The notes beneath the pieces are model-generated. The model did no database searches and was not told the DNA's origin. It was given only the letters and a program-made list of their open reading frames with translations. This document shows, one piece after another, positions 1-8,019 of a stretch of 64,000 nt of DNA. The translations under genes were made by a program, and so were the position numbers. Source of the stretch: an uncultured Eubacterium sp. (GTDB taxonomy: Bacteria > Bacillota > Clostridia > Lachnospirales > Lachnospiraceae); contig CAJUTM010000001.1 of NCBI GenBank assembly GCA_910589595.1, positions 134,376-198,375 of the forward strand. The letters are read 5' to 3'. Numbering within the stretch: position 1 is the first letter of the stretch; each line of letters opens with the position of its first letter.

Positions 1-3000
1 CTACCTCTGGCGCCTGATAACCGGCCGCTGTTTCCGGCGTCTCCAACACACCTTTATGCTTTACAAAACCGGTCACTTTAACGGAAGAAGCTGTGATTTT
101 TTCGTGATAATACAAATCGCCTCCCATATATGTCGCCGTCAGAGTCGCCTTATTCACAGCAAAACTACATGTTGTGTCGGCTTCTTTTCCTCCGTTGTAA
201 ATCAGTTTGACATCCGTCGTATATACGCCATGCGCCAAATCCTTTTTCGCGACAATCCAGAAACTTTCTCCTGTCTGTTTAACTTCGAAGTCTCCATTGT
301 TACTGAGGATGACGTCCGAAATCGTTGCTTCGGCATTGGCTTTCTCCGTATTTTCCCATGTCACCTCAACTTGCGGTTCTGACTCATATCCGTAAGCTTC
401 GGATTTAATCTTCAATGTATTTGCCGTGATATCGTACACCGGTTTTGTAACTGTAAACTCTCTCTCTGCATTATTTCCGGCTTCATCACTAGCTACCACC
501 GTATACGTCTGCGAACCTGCCTTAGGACAAGGTATCTTTCTCGACGCCGTCTTAGCCGTTCCGTCCCCGTCCGTAATTTGCAGCGCGCTTCCGGAAGCTG
601 CCGTATTCGTTCCCTCAAACAGCGTCGCCTGTTTCAGATTGTTATCCGATACTTTTAGATTCAGTTCATCGGTAACGTATTCTTGTTCGTCAACAATGCT
701 GAATTCCTTACCGTTTTCCACTCTGTTTATATCCGGCTGTTTGTTATCAAATACCATGCCGTTCGATGAAATATATGTAACTAAACCGGCATGATTCGTT
801 ATTTTCGCATAGATAACCGCCCGCTCATACTCTTCCGGTGAAATCGAAAAGCCGTTATCATATTGTTTCCATTCTACCCCTGTCTCCAAATCATCTTTTG
901 ACAGAGCATGATCAGAAACACAATACTCAATCGTCTCCAACCCACTCTCTTCATCAGTTGCACTAATGCTGACCGCCTTTGTATCGTTGAAGAATACACC
1001 AAAGGTAATCGTATTACCAAATGAATTAAATAAGTCGGTAGAAACCGTGATGCCCTCGCCCGCACGGAAATACGGAGGCGTAAAATCAATTTTTATATTT
1101 TCCCTCATCAGAGAGGAGATTTCACCCGTATCTGCATTCATTACATAAAACTCTTCCGTTACCCCGTTCACAGGGCCATTTACGGTAATCGTCTGTTCGG
1201 AGCCGGCAAAAGAAGCTTCATCATCCGTCCGGCTGATGTAATGTCCCTGCGCAGAGCGAATTGCTACCGTCGGCGAAGTATACCAGTCATAACCATTAAC
1301 CCTGTCGCCTACAATGACATACCCCTGACGAAGGGCATGGCGCTGTACATCCAAGTCTCCGGCGGCGTACTCGAAAACATAATCTGTCGCCTGACCCTCT
1401 CCTGGTATTAACTGCATACTCTTCATCGCACGCATATCGGAAGTGAATTTCTCACGATTTCCCTCCTCGTCCTGATAATACAAGGAAGGCATTACAAACC
1501 CGGGGTCTGCCTTTAAGGTTGCCAATGTATCACCGTTTTTAAAATCGGACGGAGAAAATTCAATCGTTCCCTCCAAATCCGGATAGGTATGATATCCGAC
1601 ATCCTCCTGACCGGTATAACGGACTAACATCTTTGCCTGTTTTACGGTTACATAACAGCGGCAAGTTGTCGTTGATTCTTCTTCACCATTATAATACACG
1701 CGTAATACAGCCTCGTGTGTTCCTGTGTGAAGTCCCTGTTTCGGTCTGACGGTAATCGTCCCCGGCACTACTTCAAAGGCGTCTCCGGCCTCGATTTCTA
1801 CACTATCAACCGTTACTTTTTCCTGTGTTCCTTTTATTTTCAATACCGCTTCCAATGGCGTAACCGAGGCATAGCCATAAGTCAACGCATCTTCTTCGCT
1901 GCCAAAATCCAAATCCAGCGCATCGACATCAAAGAGTGGATTTTTCATGGTAATCGTTGTTTCTTTCTGGTTTCCGGCAATATCCTCTGCCGTAATGATA
2001 TAAACTACTTCACTATCCGTGCCATTTGCCCCGTGAAGTGTAAACTGCACGCTGCCGTTCACGATATCATCACCGGATTTTGTATCGCTGACTACCCCGT
2101 TGCGGGTAATCGTCACACGTTTCAGATTAGTATCGCTGACACTAATATTTTTTCTGTCTGCAACATAGGTAATCTCATCACCCAGTTGTTTCTTATTACA
2201 GGTTATGACAGGCAATGTGCGGTCAATCGTCAACTCTCCAGACGACGCATAACTGATATTGCCCGCTGCATCTTCTACTTTCGCATACAGTACAACCAGA
2301 CCGTCTGCATCCGCAGTAACAGTTTCTCCCTCTTTCCACTCTTTCCATGACGCTCCCTTTAACTGCGAATCAGTAAGCACTTTCTGTGATTTACAATAAT
2401 AACGCTTCGCCAATCCACTCATCGCATCCGTAGCAGTCAGATGAAAAACTATCTCATCTTTAGAAAAACCATCATTTATCCCCGCTTCATCGTAAGAAAT
2501 AGAAGCTTCCGGTGCCACCGTGTCAATATTAATCGCACCGTCTCTTTTCTCCGTCACTGTAATAGCCGAAGTAATTGCCTGATTGCTATTATTGCGCAGG
2601 AAAACAATAGATTTTTCCGGCCCCTGATTCATTCCGTCTGATGAATAAATCAATTCACTCTGGAAATTATCTTCTGCCGTACTGATACTATATCCAGAGG
2701 CTGGAACAAGGGAAACAGCAGAAGTATACCACTGCTTTCCATTTACGTTTTTGCCTTTTGTTCCCTTAATCGTATATGGCCTGCTTGGTGCCGGAATACG
2801 TCGGATAAGTATCGTCTTGTTTAAATCAAGAGTCTTTGCCGTGTAGTTCTCCCCCTCACTCACATGCAAATAAATGGAATAAGGTTCGTCTCTATCTGCT
2901 TTTGGCCTGTTCTCTGTAGTTCCATCTTTTACTACAATATACGCTTTTCCCATACCTTCGCGTTTGCTGACAACCGGAGGGTCAATCGCCTCTCCCGTAT

Positions 3001-3958
3001 AATAATACTCATCTTTAATCGCACTGATATCAAAATCACTTACATCCGGTTCTGCTTTTGCGACAGATACAACAATGTCCTTTGTACGCACTTCATCCGA
3101 ATCCAAATTTACACCATCATTATCTACACTCTTAATCACACAGTAGTAATAATAGTCGCCGGCATGAATGCTCTTCGGAATCGTATAAGCCCTTGTCAGC
3201 GCACCATTGCCGCTTAACGGCTCGCCAATCCCTCCTGCTGTTCTGCTCATATACCACTGATAGTCAATACCTGCTCCTTCCGGCGCAGATGCTTGAATAC
3301 TAATCGTAAAGGTATCGCTTAAAGGATATGTATGTACACCCGTTCCGTCTTGCTCCACCGTATATGTAGGCGCCTCCAGTTTCACAGCCTTTGCTGTCTG
3401 TTTCCGGCGAACAGGCTTTTCTACATCCGGTTTTTGCGTTGGAGACGCATCCTCATCAGAGTCGTCCTTTTTGGCTCCGGCTGTTTCTGGTGTGGCCGTT
3501 GCCTGTCCGGCGTCGCTGTCATCTTCTTTCGCTTCTGCCGTCGGCTTCTCCTCCTGCTCTTCCTCGTCTTCCTTTTCTTCCTGTTTGATTTGTTCTGTCG
3601 GTTCCGGCGTCTCCGGCTCTTCTGTCACAACCGGTTCTACCGTTGCCTGCGGCGTCTCCGTCGGATCCCATTCATCCTCTGCCACAACTTCTGTCGACGG
3701 TTCTTCCCCTGTCTCATTCGCCAGTGTAGGCAGGACGACTACGGCCCCGATAACAACGGCGGCACACAAAACTCCTAACAACCCTGTCCTTACTTTGCGG
3801 TATTCACTTTCCACAAACAGCTTTCTCACCGCATGATAAACAGCAAGAAACGCAATCACAAAAAAGGTAATCGGATATGCCAGAATTTTGCACTTGCGGC
3901 CTATGCCAATCAAAGATTTTAAAATACGGTTCTTTAATCCCTTCTTATTTTGCTTCAT
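1..3958 (-). CDS. Giant Ig-like repeat cell-surface protein (C-terminus beyond window)
   Basis: The reading frame is open from ATG 3958 to the left edge, at least 1319 codons, so the C-terminus and any anchor are not visible. GGAGGG lies 5 nt before the start. The N-terminus has two hydrophobic stretches (about residues 27-42 and 59-79) around a basic loop, then a long Glu/Pro/Thr-rich low-complexity linker (about 80-175), then tandem beta-sandwich modules. Two copies of a unit of about 485 residues can be followed by repeated phrases such as NGxxWYTS, YAKxxxxAG and VSDxNLK. This resembles bacterial Ig-like/MBG-type adhesins. The function is inferred: surface attachment or matrix structure. 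No catalytic domain was seen. It has its own promoter and is monocistronic as far as visible. Confidence 0.8.
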   Translation of the reverse strand, partial: MKQNKKGLKNRILKSLIGIGRKCKILAYPITFFVIAFLAVYHAVRKLFVESEYRKVRTGLLGVLCAAVVIGAVVVLPTLANETGEEPSTEVVAEDEWDPTETPQATVEPVVTEEPETPEPTEQIKQEEKEDEEEQEEKPTAEAKEDDSDAGQATATPETAGAKKDDSDEDASPTQKPDVEKPVRRKQTAKAVKLEAPTYTVEQDGTGVHTYPLSDTFTISIQASAPEGAGIDYQWYMSRTAGGIGEPLSGNGALTRAYTIPKSIHAGDYYYYCVIKSVDNDGVNLDSDEVRTKDIVVSVAKAEPDVSDFDISAIKDEYYYTGEAIDPPVVSKREGMGKAYIVVKDGTTENRPKADRDEPYSIYLHVSEGENYTAKTLDLNKTILIRRIPAPSRPYTIKGTKGKNVNGKQWYTSAVSLVPASGYSISTAEDNFQSELIYSSDGMNQGPEKSIVFLRNNSNQAITSAITVTEKRDGAINIDTVAPEASISYDEAGINDGFSKDEIVFHLTATDAMSGLAKRYYCKSQKVLTDSQLKGASWKEWKEGETVTADADGLVVLYAKVEDAAGNISYASSGELTIDRTLPVITCNKKQLGDEITYVADRKNISVSDTNLKRVTITRNGVVSDTKSGDDIVNGSVQFTLHGANGTDSEVVYIITAEDIAGNQKETTITMKNPLFDVDALDLDFGSEEDALTYGYASVTPLEAVLKIKGTQEKVTVDSVEIEAGDAFEVVPGTITVRPKQGLHTGTHEAVLRVYYNGEEESTTTCRCYVTVKQAKMLVRYTGQEDVGYHTYPDLEGTIEFSPSDFKNGDTLATLKADPGFVMPSLYYQDEEGNREKFTSDMRAMKSMQLIPGEGQATDYVFEYAAGDLDVQRHALRQGYVIVGDRVNGYDWYTSPTVAIRSAQGHYISRTDDEASFAGSEQTITVNGPVNGVTEEFYVMNADTGEISSLMRENIKIDFTPPYFRAGEGITVSTDLFNSFGNTITFGVFFNDTKAVSISATDEESGLETIEYCVSDHALSKDDLETGVEWKQYDNGFSISPEEYERAVIYAKITNHAGLVTYISSNGMVFDNKQPDINRVENGKEFSIVDEQEYVTDELNLKVSDNNLKQATLFEGTNTAASGSALQITDGDGTAKTASRKIPCPKAGSQTYTVVASDEAGNNAEREFTVTKPVYDITANTLKIKSEAYGYESEPQVEVTWENTEKANAEATISDVILSNNGDFEVKQTGESFWIVAKKDLAHGVYTTDVKLIYNGGKEADTTCSFAVNKATLTATYMGGDLYYHEKITASSVKVTGFVKHKGVLETPETAAGYQAPEV

Positions 3959-4052
3959 AGAATCCCTCCATGGATAAATTTTCCGAAATGGATTTGGCAT
4001 AACGAAAACCCACACAGCCACCTATGCCTGAATCCTTTAGTTAATTAATATC

Positions 4053-4082
4053 ATTATACACCATAATAAGAGCGGAATGCAA
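4053..4082 (-). promoter_or_regulatory. Sigma-A-type promoter of the surface-protein gene
   Basis: Minus-strand TTGCAT (4077-4082), an 18-nt spacer and TATAAT (4053-4058) lie about 95 nt before the ATG at 3958. The implied leader is about 90 nt. No riboswitch fold was recognised in it. Confidence 0.6.
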
Positions 4083-4102
4083 GTAGAGAATGCCTCACAA
4101 CA

Positions 4103-4581
4103 GGGCAATCGCTTAATCATTTGCTTCCCCGAATTTATACATTGCGCGGGTATCATGCGGTATCGTTGTCCTTGTATCACTTCCCGAAAAATAATTATTT
4201 CTTTTCGTTTACAGAACGCCGCCCGAGCAATTGTCTGAGATGTCTGCTGTCGTTTTTTCCTGACTTTTGACAGCCCGTTTGCACTAGACCGCTACGCAGC
4301 GGTGCAAATGCACCACCGGAGCGATTGTGGTCATACTGCGGGTGGCACCAAAGGTGCCACCCGCAGTTAATCAGTTACAGAGGTGGTGCATAAGTACCGG
4401 CGAGCGGTCAATGCTGCAAAAGTCAGGAAAAACGACAATGCAGACAGTGAGTTTTGCGAGAGGCGGCGAAAGATTTCTGTAAACAAAAGAAACAATATAT
4501 TTTTCGTTGGGAGTGGATACCGGATAAGATACCGCATGATACCCGCTGCCCTGAAATGATAAATGATTAAGCGATTGCCCC
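4103..4581. repeat. Long imperfect inverted-repeat element, copy 1
   Basis: A 479-bp non-coding palindromic element. The left arm (4103 to about 4314) is an imperfect reverse complement of the right arm (about 4380 to 4581); the ends share GGGCAATCGCTTAATCATTT. The centre is a perfect 15-bp stem with an AAA loop (4335-4367). A second copy lies at 55367-55924. All four arms share the segment around TGTCGTTTTTTCCTGAC. No ORF in it has a ribosome binding site or a recognisable product. It is MITE-like in structure, but no transposase or clear target duplication was seen. It fills the gap between the surface-protein promoter and the thiC stop codon. Confidence 0.85.
4335..4367. other. Central perfect hairpin of repeat copy 1
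   Basis: ACTGCGGGTGGCACC, loop AAA, then its exact reverse complement: 15 bp of perfect stem at the dyad centre of the element. In the second copy this position is expanded by additional nested hairpins. Confidence 0.8.
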
Positions 4582-4600
4582 AGCCTCGCAAATACGGCGT

Positions 4601-5908
4601 TTAATCCATAATATCTACGTCTTCCCCGCGAAGAATTTTATTAATATTGCGGACAGCGCACATTTTACCGCACATCGTACAGGTATCTTCTTTTTCCGGC
4701 CTGCTTTCTGCGCGGTAGCGCCGTGCCTTTTCCGAATCAATCGCCAGTTCAAACTGCTTTTCCCAATCCAGTTCACGGCGCGCTTCGCTCATCTGATAAT
4801 CCCATTGCGCCGCTTCCGGAATCCCTTTTGCCACATCCGCTGCATGAGCGGCGATTTTAGCTGCTATAATCCCCTCTTTTACATCTTCTAACGTCGGCAG
4901 GCGCAAATGTTCCGCCGGCGTGACATAACAGAGAAAAGAGGCTCCATAAGTAGCGGCAACAGCTCCCCCGATGGCGCTCGTAATATGGTCGTACCCCGGC
5001 GCCACATCAGTAACAAGCGGGCCAAGAACATAAAAAGGAGCTCCCTTGCATATCGTCTGTTGAATTTCCATATTGGCGCGAATCTGGTTAAGCGGCATAT
5101 GGCCCGGCCCCTCAATCAGAACCTGCACATGGTGGTCCCATGCGCGTTGCGTCAGCCGTCCCAATTCCACCAACTCGGAAATCTGGGAAATATCGCCGGC
5201 ATCTTCAAGACTGCCCGGCCGGCAGGCGTCCCCCAGACTGATTGTCACATCGTATTTTTCACAAATATCCAGAAGCTCGTCATAACGCTCATAAAACGGA
5301 TTTTCATTTCCGGTCAGCTCCATCCATGCAAAAATAATCGAGCCGCCGCGGGATACAATGTTTGTATGACGCTTGCTTTCCTTAAAACGCACCGCCGTCT
5401 CGCGGTTGATACCGCAATGTATCGTCATAAAATCGACGCCGTCTTCCGCGTGCATTCTCACAACGTCCATCCACTCGTCGGAAGTGATATCCTTTAACGC
5501 CTTATTATAGTAAACAACGGCATCATAAATCGGCACCGTTCCAATCACTGCCGAGCACTCCTTGGTCAGCTTACGGCGGAATTTGCGCGTATCCCCAAAC
5601 GAACTTAAGTCCATAATCGCTTCCGCTCCCATATTAACGGCCGCCTGTACTTTCTGCATTTCCACATCAAGGTCAAGACAGTCCCGGCTGGTTCCCAGAT
5701 TCACATTGATTTTCGTCTTCAGCCTCGTACCTATCCCATACGGCTTTAAACTCTTATGATTGATGTTTGCCGGAATCACAATCTGGCCTTTTGCCACCAG
5801 TTCCCGCAACTGTTCCACGTCCATGTTCTCATAAGCGCTGACCTGTTCCATCTCCGGCGTGATAATTCCTTTTATCGCAGCATCCATCTGCGTTGTATAA
5901 CGGCTCAT
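4601..5908 (-). CDS. thiC: Phosphomethylpyrimidine synthase ThiC
   Basis: 435 aa. A radical-SAM enzyme that rearranges aminoimidazole ribotide to hydroxymethylpyrimidine phosphate in thiamine synthesis (family knowledge). The whole chain is ThiC-like: TRLKTKINVNLGTS near the start, the FMTIHCGINRE strand, IEGPGHMPLNQI, and a C-terminal cluster motif CTMCGKMC (C-x2-C-x3-C), as expected for the [4Fe-4S] ligand site of the short clostridial/archaeal form. The start at 5908 is chosen because GGAGG precedes it by 6 nt; an in-frame ATG at 5947 lacks one. No other thiamine gene is in the window. A promoter lies at 6021-6049, with a hairpin in the leader. Confidence 0.96.
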   Translation of the reverse strand: MSRYTTQMDAAIKGIITPEMEQVSAYENMDVEQLRELVAKGQIVIPANINHKSLKPYGIGTRLKTKINVNLGTSRDCLDLDVEMQKVQAAVNMGAEAIMDLSSFGDTRKFRRKLTKECSAVIGTVPIYDAVVYYNKALKDITSDEWMDVVRMHAEDGVDFMTIHCGINRETAVRFKESKRHTNIVSRGGSIIFAWMELTGNENPFYERYDELLDICEKYDVTISLGDACRPGSLEDAGDISQISELVELGRLTQRAWDHHVQVLIEGPGHMPLNQIRANMEIQQTICKGAPFYVLGPLVTDVAPGYDHITSAIGGAVAATYGASFLCYVTPAEHLRLPTLEDVKEGIIAAKIAAHAADVAKGIPEAAQWDYQMSEARRELDWEKQFELAIDSEKARRYRAESRPEKEDTCTMCGKMCAVRNINKILRGEDVDIMD

Positions 5909-5957
5909 AGTATCCTCCATTTCTGCGCGTGTGTCTTTCCCCGTCACGCATTTTCAG

Positions 5958-5993
5958 AACAAAGGACCACATATAAAAATGTGGCCCCTTGTT
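5958..5993. other. Leader hairpin between thiC promoter and start codon
   Basis: A 15-bp stem (5958-5972 with 5979-5993, some G-T pairs) with a 6-nt loop. On the plus strand it is followed by a T-run (TTTTTATTTT); on the thiC (minus) strand only by a weak TTTGTT. It lies inside the thiC leader, so it could be an attenuator or a terminator for transcription entering from either side. The usual THI-box words (CTGAGA, GAACCTGA) are absent. Confidence 0.5.
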
Positions 5994-6020
5994 TTTATTT
6001 TCGTCATTGTTGGTGTTTCT

Positions 6021-6049
6021 ATTATATCTCATGTCCCTCGTTTTGTAAA
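6021..6049 (-). promoter_or_regulatory. Promoter of thiC
   Basis: Minus-strand TTTACA (6044-6049), a 17-nt spacer and TATAAT (6021-6026), overlapping the 3' end of the upstream membrane-protein gene. The leader to the thiC ATG is about 105 nt. Confidence 0.65.
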
Positions 6050-6468
6050 CAACTTTCTTCCAAAAGATGGAATAGCGCAATTTTATAAATGAGGACGATT
6101 TTTACATCTCTGTCACAATAACGATTGCACATAAATTCCATAACTTTATAGACGTAGCACAAACCAGTCGCCGCAAGCGCCGTATACAAAATGACAGCCG
6201 GCAGGCCGAGGAACAGCAAAGTAGCTATCGTCACAAAACATCCTATGGAAATATACCAGAAATTTTTGCTTATGCGGATAGACACCTGCACGGTCTCCAA
6301 TAAATCTCTCAGTGCAAGATTGAGATTATCCGAATTTTCATGGCGCAGATTTTCATATATGTCACAAAAAATATCCATACTTTCTTTCCTGTCCAGTTTA
6401 TCCGTATAGCAGGCATACCGGTCTCTGCCAAATTCTCTTTGAATAAATTTCCCTAAAACACTTTTCAC
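6022..6468 (-). CDS. Small two-TM membrane protein, unknown function
   Basis: 148 aa, not recognised. The start is GTG at 6468, preceded by AGGAG at 7 nt. The N-terminal half is polar and helical (about residues 1-65); two adjacent hydrophobic helices follow (about 68-112, with the phrases ISIGCFVTIATLLFLG and PAVILYTALAATG), then a Cys-containing polar tail. It stands between thiC and galM on the same strand, but the thiC promoter overlaps its 3' end, so it need not be an operon partner. Confidence 0.6.
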   Translation of the reverse strand: MKSVLGKFIQREFGRDRYACYTDKLDRKESMDIFCDIYENLRHENSDNLNLALRDLLETVQVSIRISKNFWYISIGCFVTIATLLFLGLPAVILYTALAATGLCYVYKVMEFMCNRYCDRDVKIVLIYKIALFHLLEESCLQNEGHEI

Positions 6469-6676
6469 GCTTAATCTCCTTTTGTAAATTATGCAACTCC
6501 TTATTATCCTATAGTATTCAACGATATCTTGTTTTGTTATACTTCTCTTTTTAAATTACCGTTTATACCCAATAAAATTATCTCTGACCTGCGAAATACC
6601 GGTACTTTGCATAATTATTCTGACAAACAGGAACCTTTATAAAAATCGGAGTCGTTTTTTGGCGCCGCAAAATTAA

Positions 6677-7708
6677 TTACAAAAATTTGTACATTGTTGT
6701 CGAATTAAATTCCTCTCCCGCCTTTAACAGGCAGGACTTAAATTCAGGAACATTGATGGAATTTGGGAAAAACTGCGTTTCAAAACAAATTCCTGTGCGT
6801 TTCGTATAAACGGCTTTTCCCTCTTCTCTGTTAATAAAATTACCTGTATACAACTGCATCCCCGGCAAATCGGTATATACTTCCATCGTACGCCCGCAGG
6901 AAGATTCCGTCACTTCGCACACTTTTGCAAAAGCCCCGTCCGGCTTATCCAAAACAAAATTGTGGTCATAACCGCCAGCCAGAACAATTGGCTCATAATC
7001 ACTATCAATATCATCGCCAATCTTTCTCGGCTCTCTGAAATCCATCGGCGTGCCGGTTACATCAACCAGACTTCCATCCGGAATCAAATCGCTGCCCGTT
7101 CCGGTAAAACAATTCGCCTTAATTGTTACCATGTGGTCGGTAATAGTACCGCCGTCATGTCCTTTTAAATTGAAATAGCTGTGATTTGTCAAATTACAAA
7201 GCGTATCTTTATCGGATTTTGTCTTATAGGAAATCTTTAATGCATTATCCTCCGTCAATGCATAAGTTACTGCAATTTCCAGATTCCCCGGATATCCCTG
7301 TTCCATATCCGGACTCACGCGGGAAAATGTCACGCTGTCGTCCGTTGCCGACGCCTCATACATCACGTGATGATACCCCGGCGTTCCGCCGTGAAGATTG
7401 TTTTCACCGTCGTTTTTCTCCAATTCGTACGTCGTCCCGCCTAACTCAAATTTCGCCTGTCCAATACGGTTGCCGTGGCGGCCGATAAACGCCCCAAAGA
7501 AACAGCCGTTTTCTTCATAACCGGCTACATCGTCAAATCCTAAGACGATATCAGCAACTTTTCCATTTTTGTCCGGCACAATAAGACTTACGATGTTAGC
7601 TCCGTAATCAATAGCGCTCACACTCATGCCGTTTTTATTTGTAATCGTGTAAAGCGTTACCTCCGTCCCCTCTTTTGTGCGTCCGAAACTCCTTTTTTCC
7701 ATACTCAT
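6677..7708 (-). CDS. galM: Aldose 1-epimerase (mutarotase)
   Basis: 343 aa, full length for the family. It interconverts alpha and beta anomers of hexoses such as galactose or glucose in the cytoplasm. Recognisable are the substrate-binding GAFIGRHGNRI segment, NLHGG, the catalytic His region NHSYFNL, and the catalytic Glu region FETQFFPNSIN. GGAGG sits 7 nt before ATG 7708. It is downstream of and co-oriented with the DUF1294 gene (23-nt gap), so it may be the last gene of the rel-to-aspS run. No galactose genes are nearby. Confidence 0.93.
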   Translation of the reverse strand: MSMEKRSFGRTKEGTEVTLYTITNKNGMSVSAIDYGANIVSLIVPDKNGKVADIVLGFDDVAGYEENGCFFGAFIGRHGNRIGQAKFELGGTTYELEKNDGENNLHGGTPGYHHVMYEASATDDSVTFSRVSPDMEQGYPGNLEIAVTYALTEDNALKISYKTKSDKDTLCNLTNHSYFNLKGHDGGTITDHMVTIKANCFTGTGSDLIPDGSLVDVTGTPMDFREPRKIGDDIDSDYEPIVLAGGYDHNFVLDKPDGAFAKVCEVTESSCGRTMEVYTDLPGMQLYTGNFINREEGKAVYTKRTGICFETQFFPNSINVPEFKSCLLKAGEEFNSTTMYKFL

Positions 7709-7731
7709 TATCTTTCCTCCTATCCTTTTAT

Positions 7732-8019
7732 TTATTTCATGTTCCCAAAAAACACAACAAAAATAATTCCTGTCTGCACGACAAGGATTGCCGGCATACC
7801 CACCACAAACTTTTTGTGTCTGGTCTTATGGCGAAAACAGTACATTCCCGCCAAAGCTCCTATACTGCCGCCAAGAGCAGCCTGCGTAAACAGCACCCGC
7901 TCCGGAACACGCCACTTCCCTTTCCTTGCCTTTCTCTTGTCCATTCCCATAGTCACAAAGGCGATTCCGTTTATGGCAAACAGGTACAGCCACATCAAAT
8001 CGTGTATTGATACTGTCAT
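7732..8019 (-). CDS. DUF1294 family small membrane protein
   Basis: 95 aa. The start overlaps the aspS stop as ATGA, which indicates translational coupling. Features typical of DUF1294 are DKRKARKGKWRVPE, then LGGSIGALAGM, the FRHKTRHKKF signature, and two or three hydrophobic helices. Its biochemical function is unknown; membrane location is inferred. Confidence 0.85.
   Translation of the reverse strand: MTVSIHDLMWLYLFAINGIAFVTMGMDKRKARKGKWRVPERVLFTQAALGGSIGALAGMYCFRHKTRHKKFVVGMPAILVVQTGIIFVVFFGNMK

Noticed and set aside
1715..2350. Plus-strand ORF of 211 codons opposite the surface protein
   Set aside because: It lies wholly antisense to a well-formed protein-coding frame, has no ribosome binding site and its translation has no recognisable domain.
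3960..4050. Short minus-strand frame reading GGCVGFRYAKSISENL before the surface-protein start
   Set aside because: It resembles a C-terminal GFRxAK phrase but has a stop only a few codons upstream and no start; probably chance or an untraceable remnant.
4103..4581. Insertion sequence with transposase
   Set aside because: The element contains no coding region of transposase size and no transposase motif is present anywhere in the window.
4367..4591. Minus-strand ORF of 74 codons within repeat copy 1
   Set aside because: It is formed by the repeat arm, lacks a binding site, and the matching frame is not kept in copy 2.
5908..6021. TPP riboswitch upstream of thiC
   Set aside because: Looked for the conserved words and the two-arm layout on the minus strand; neither was found.
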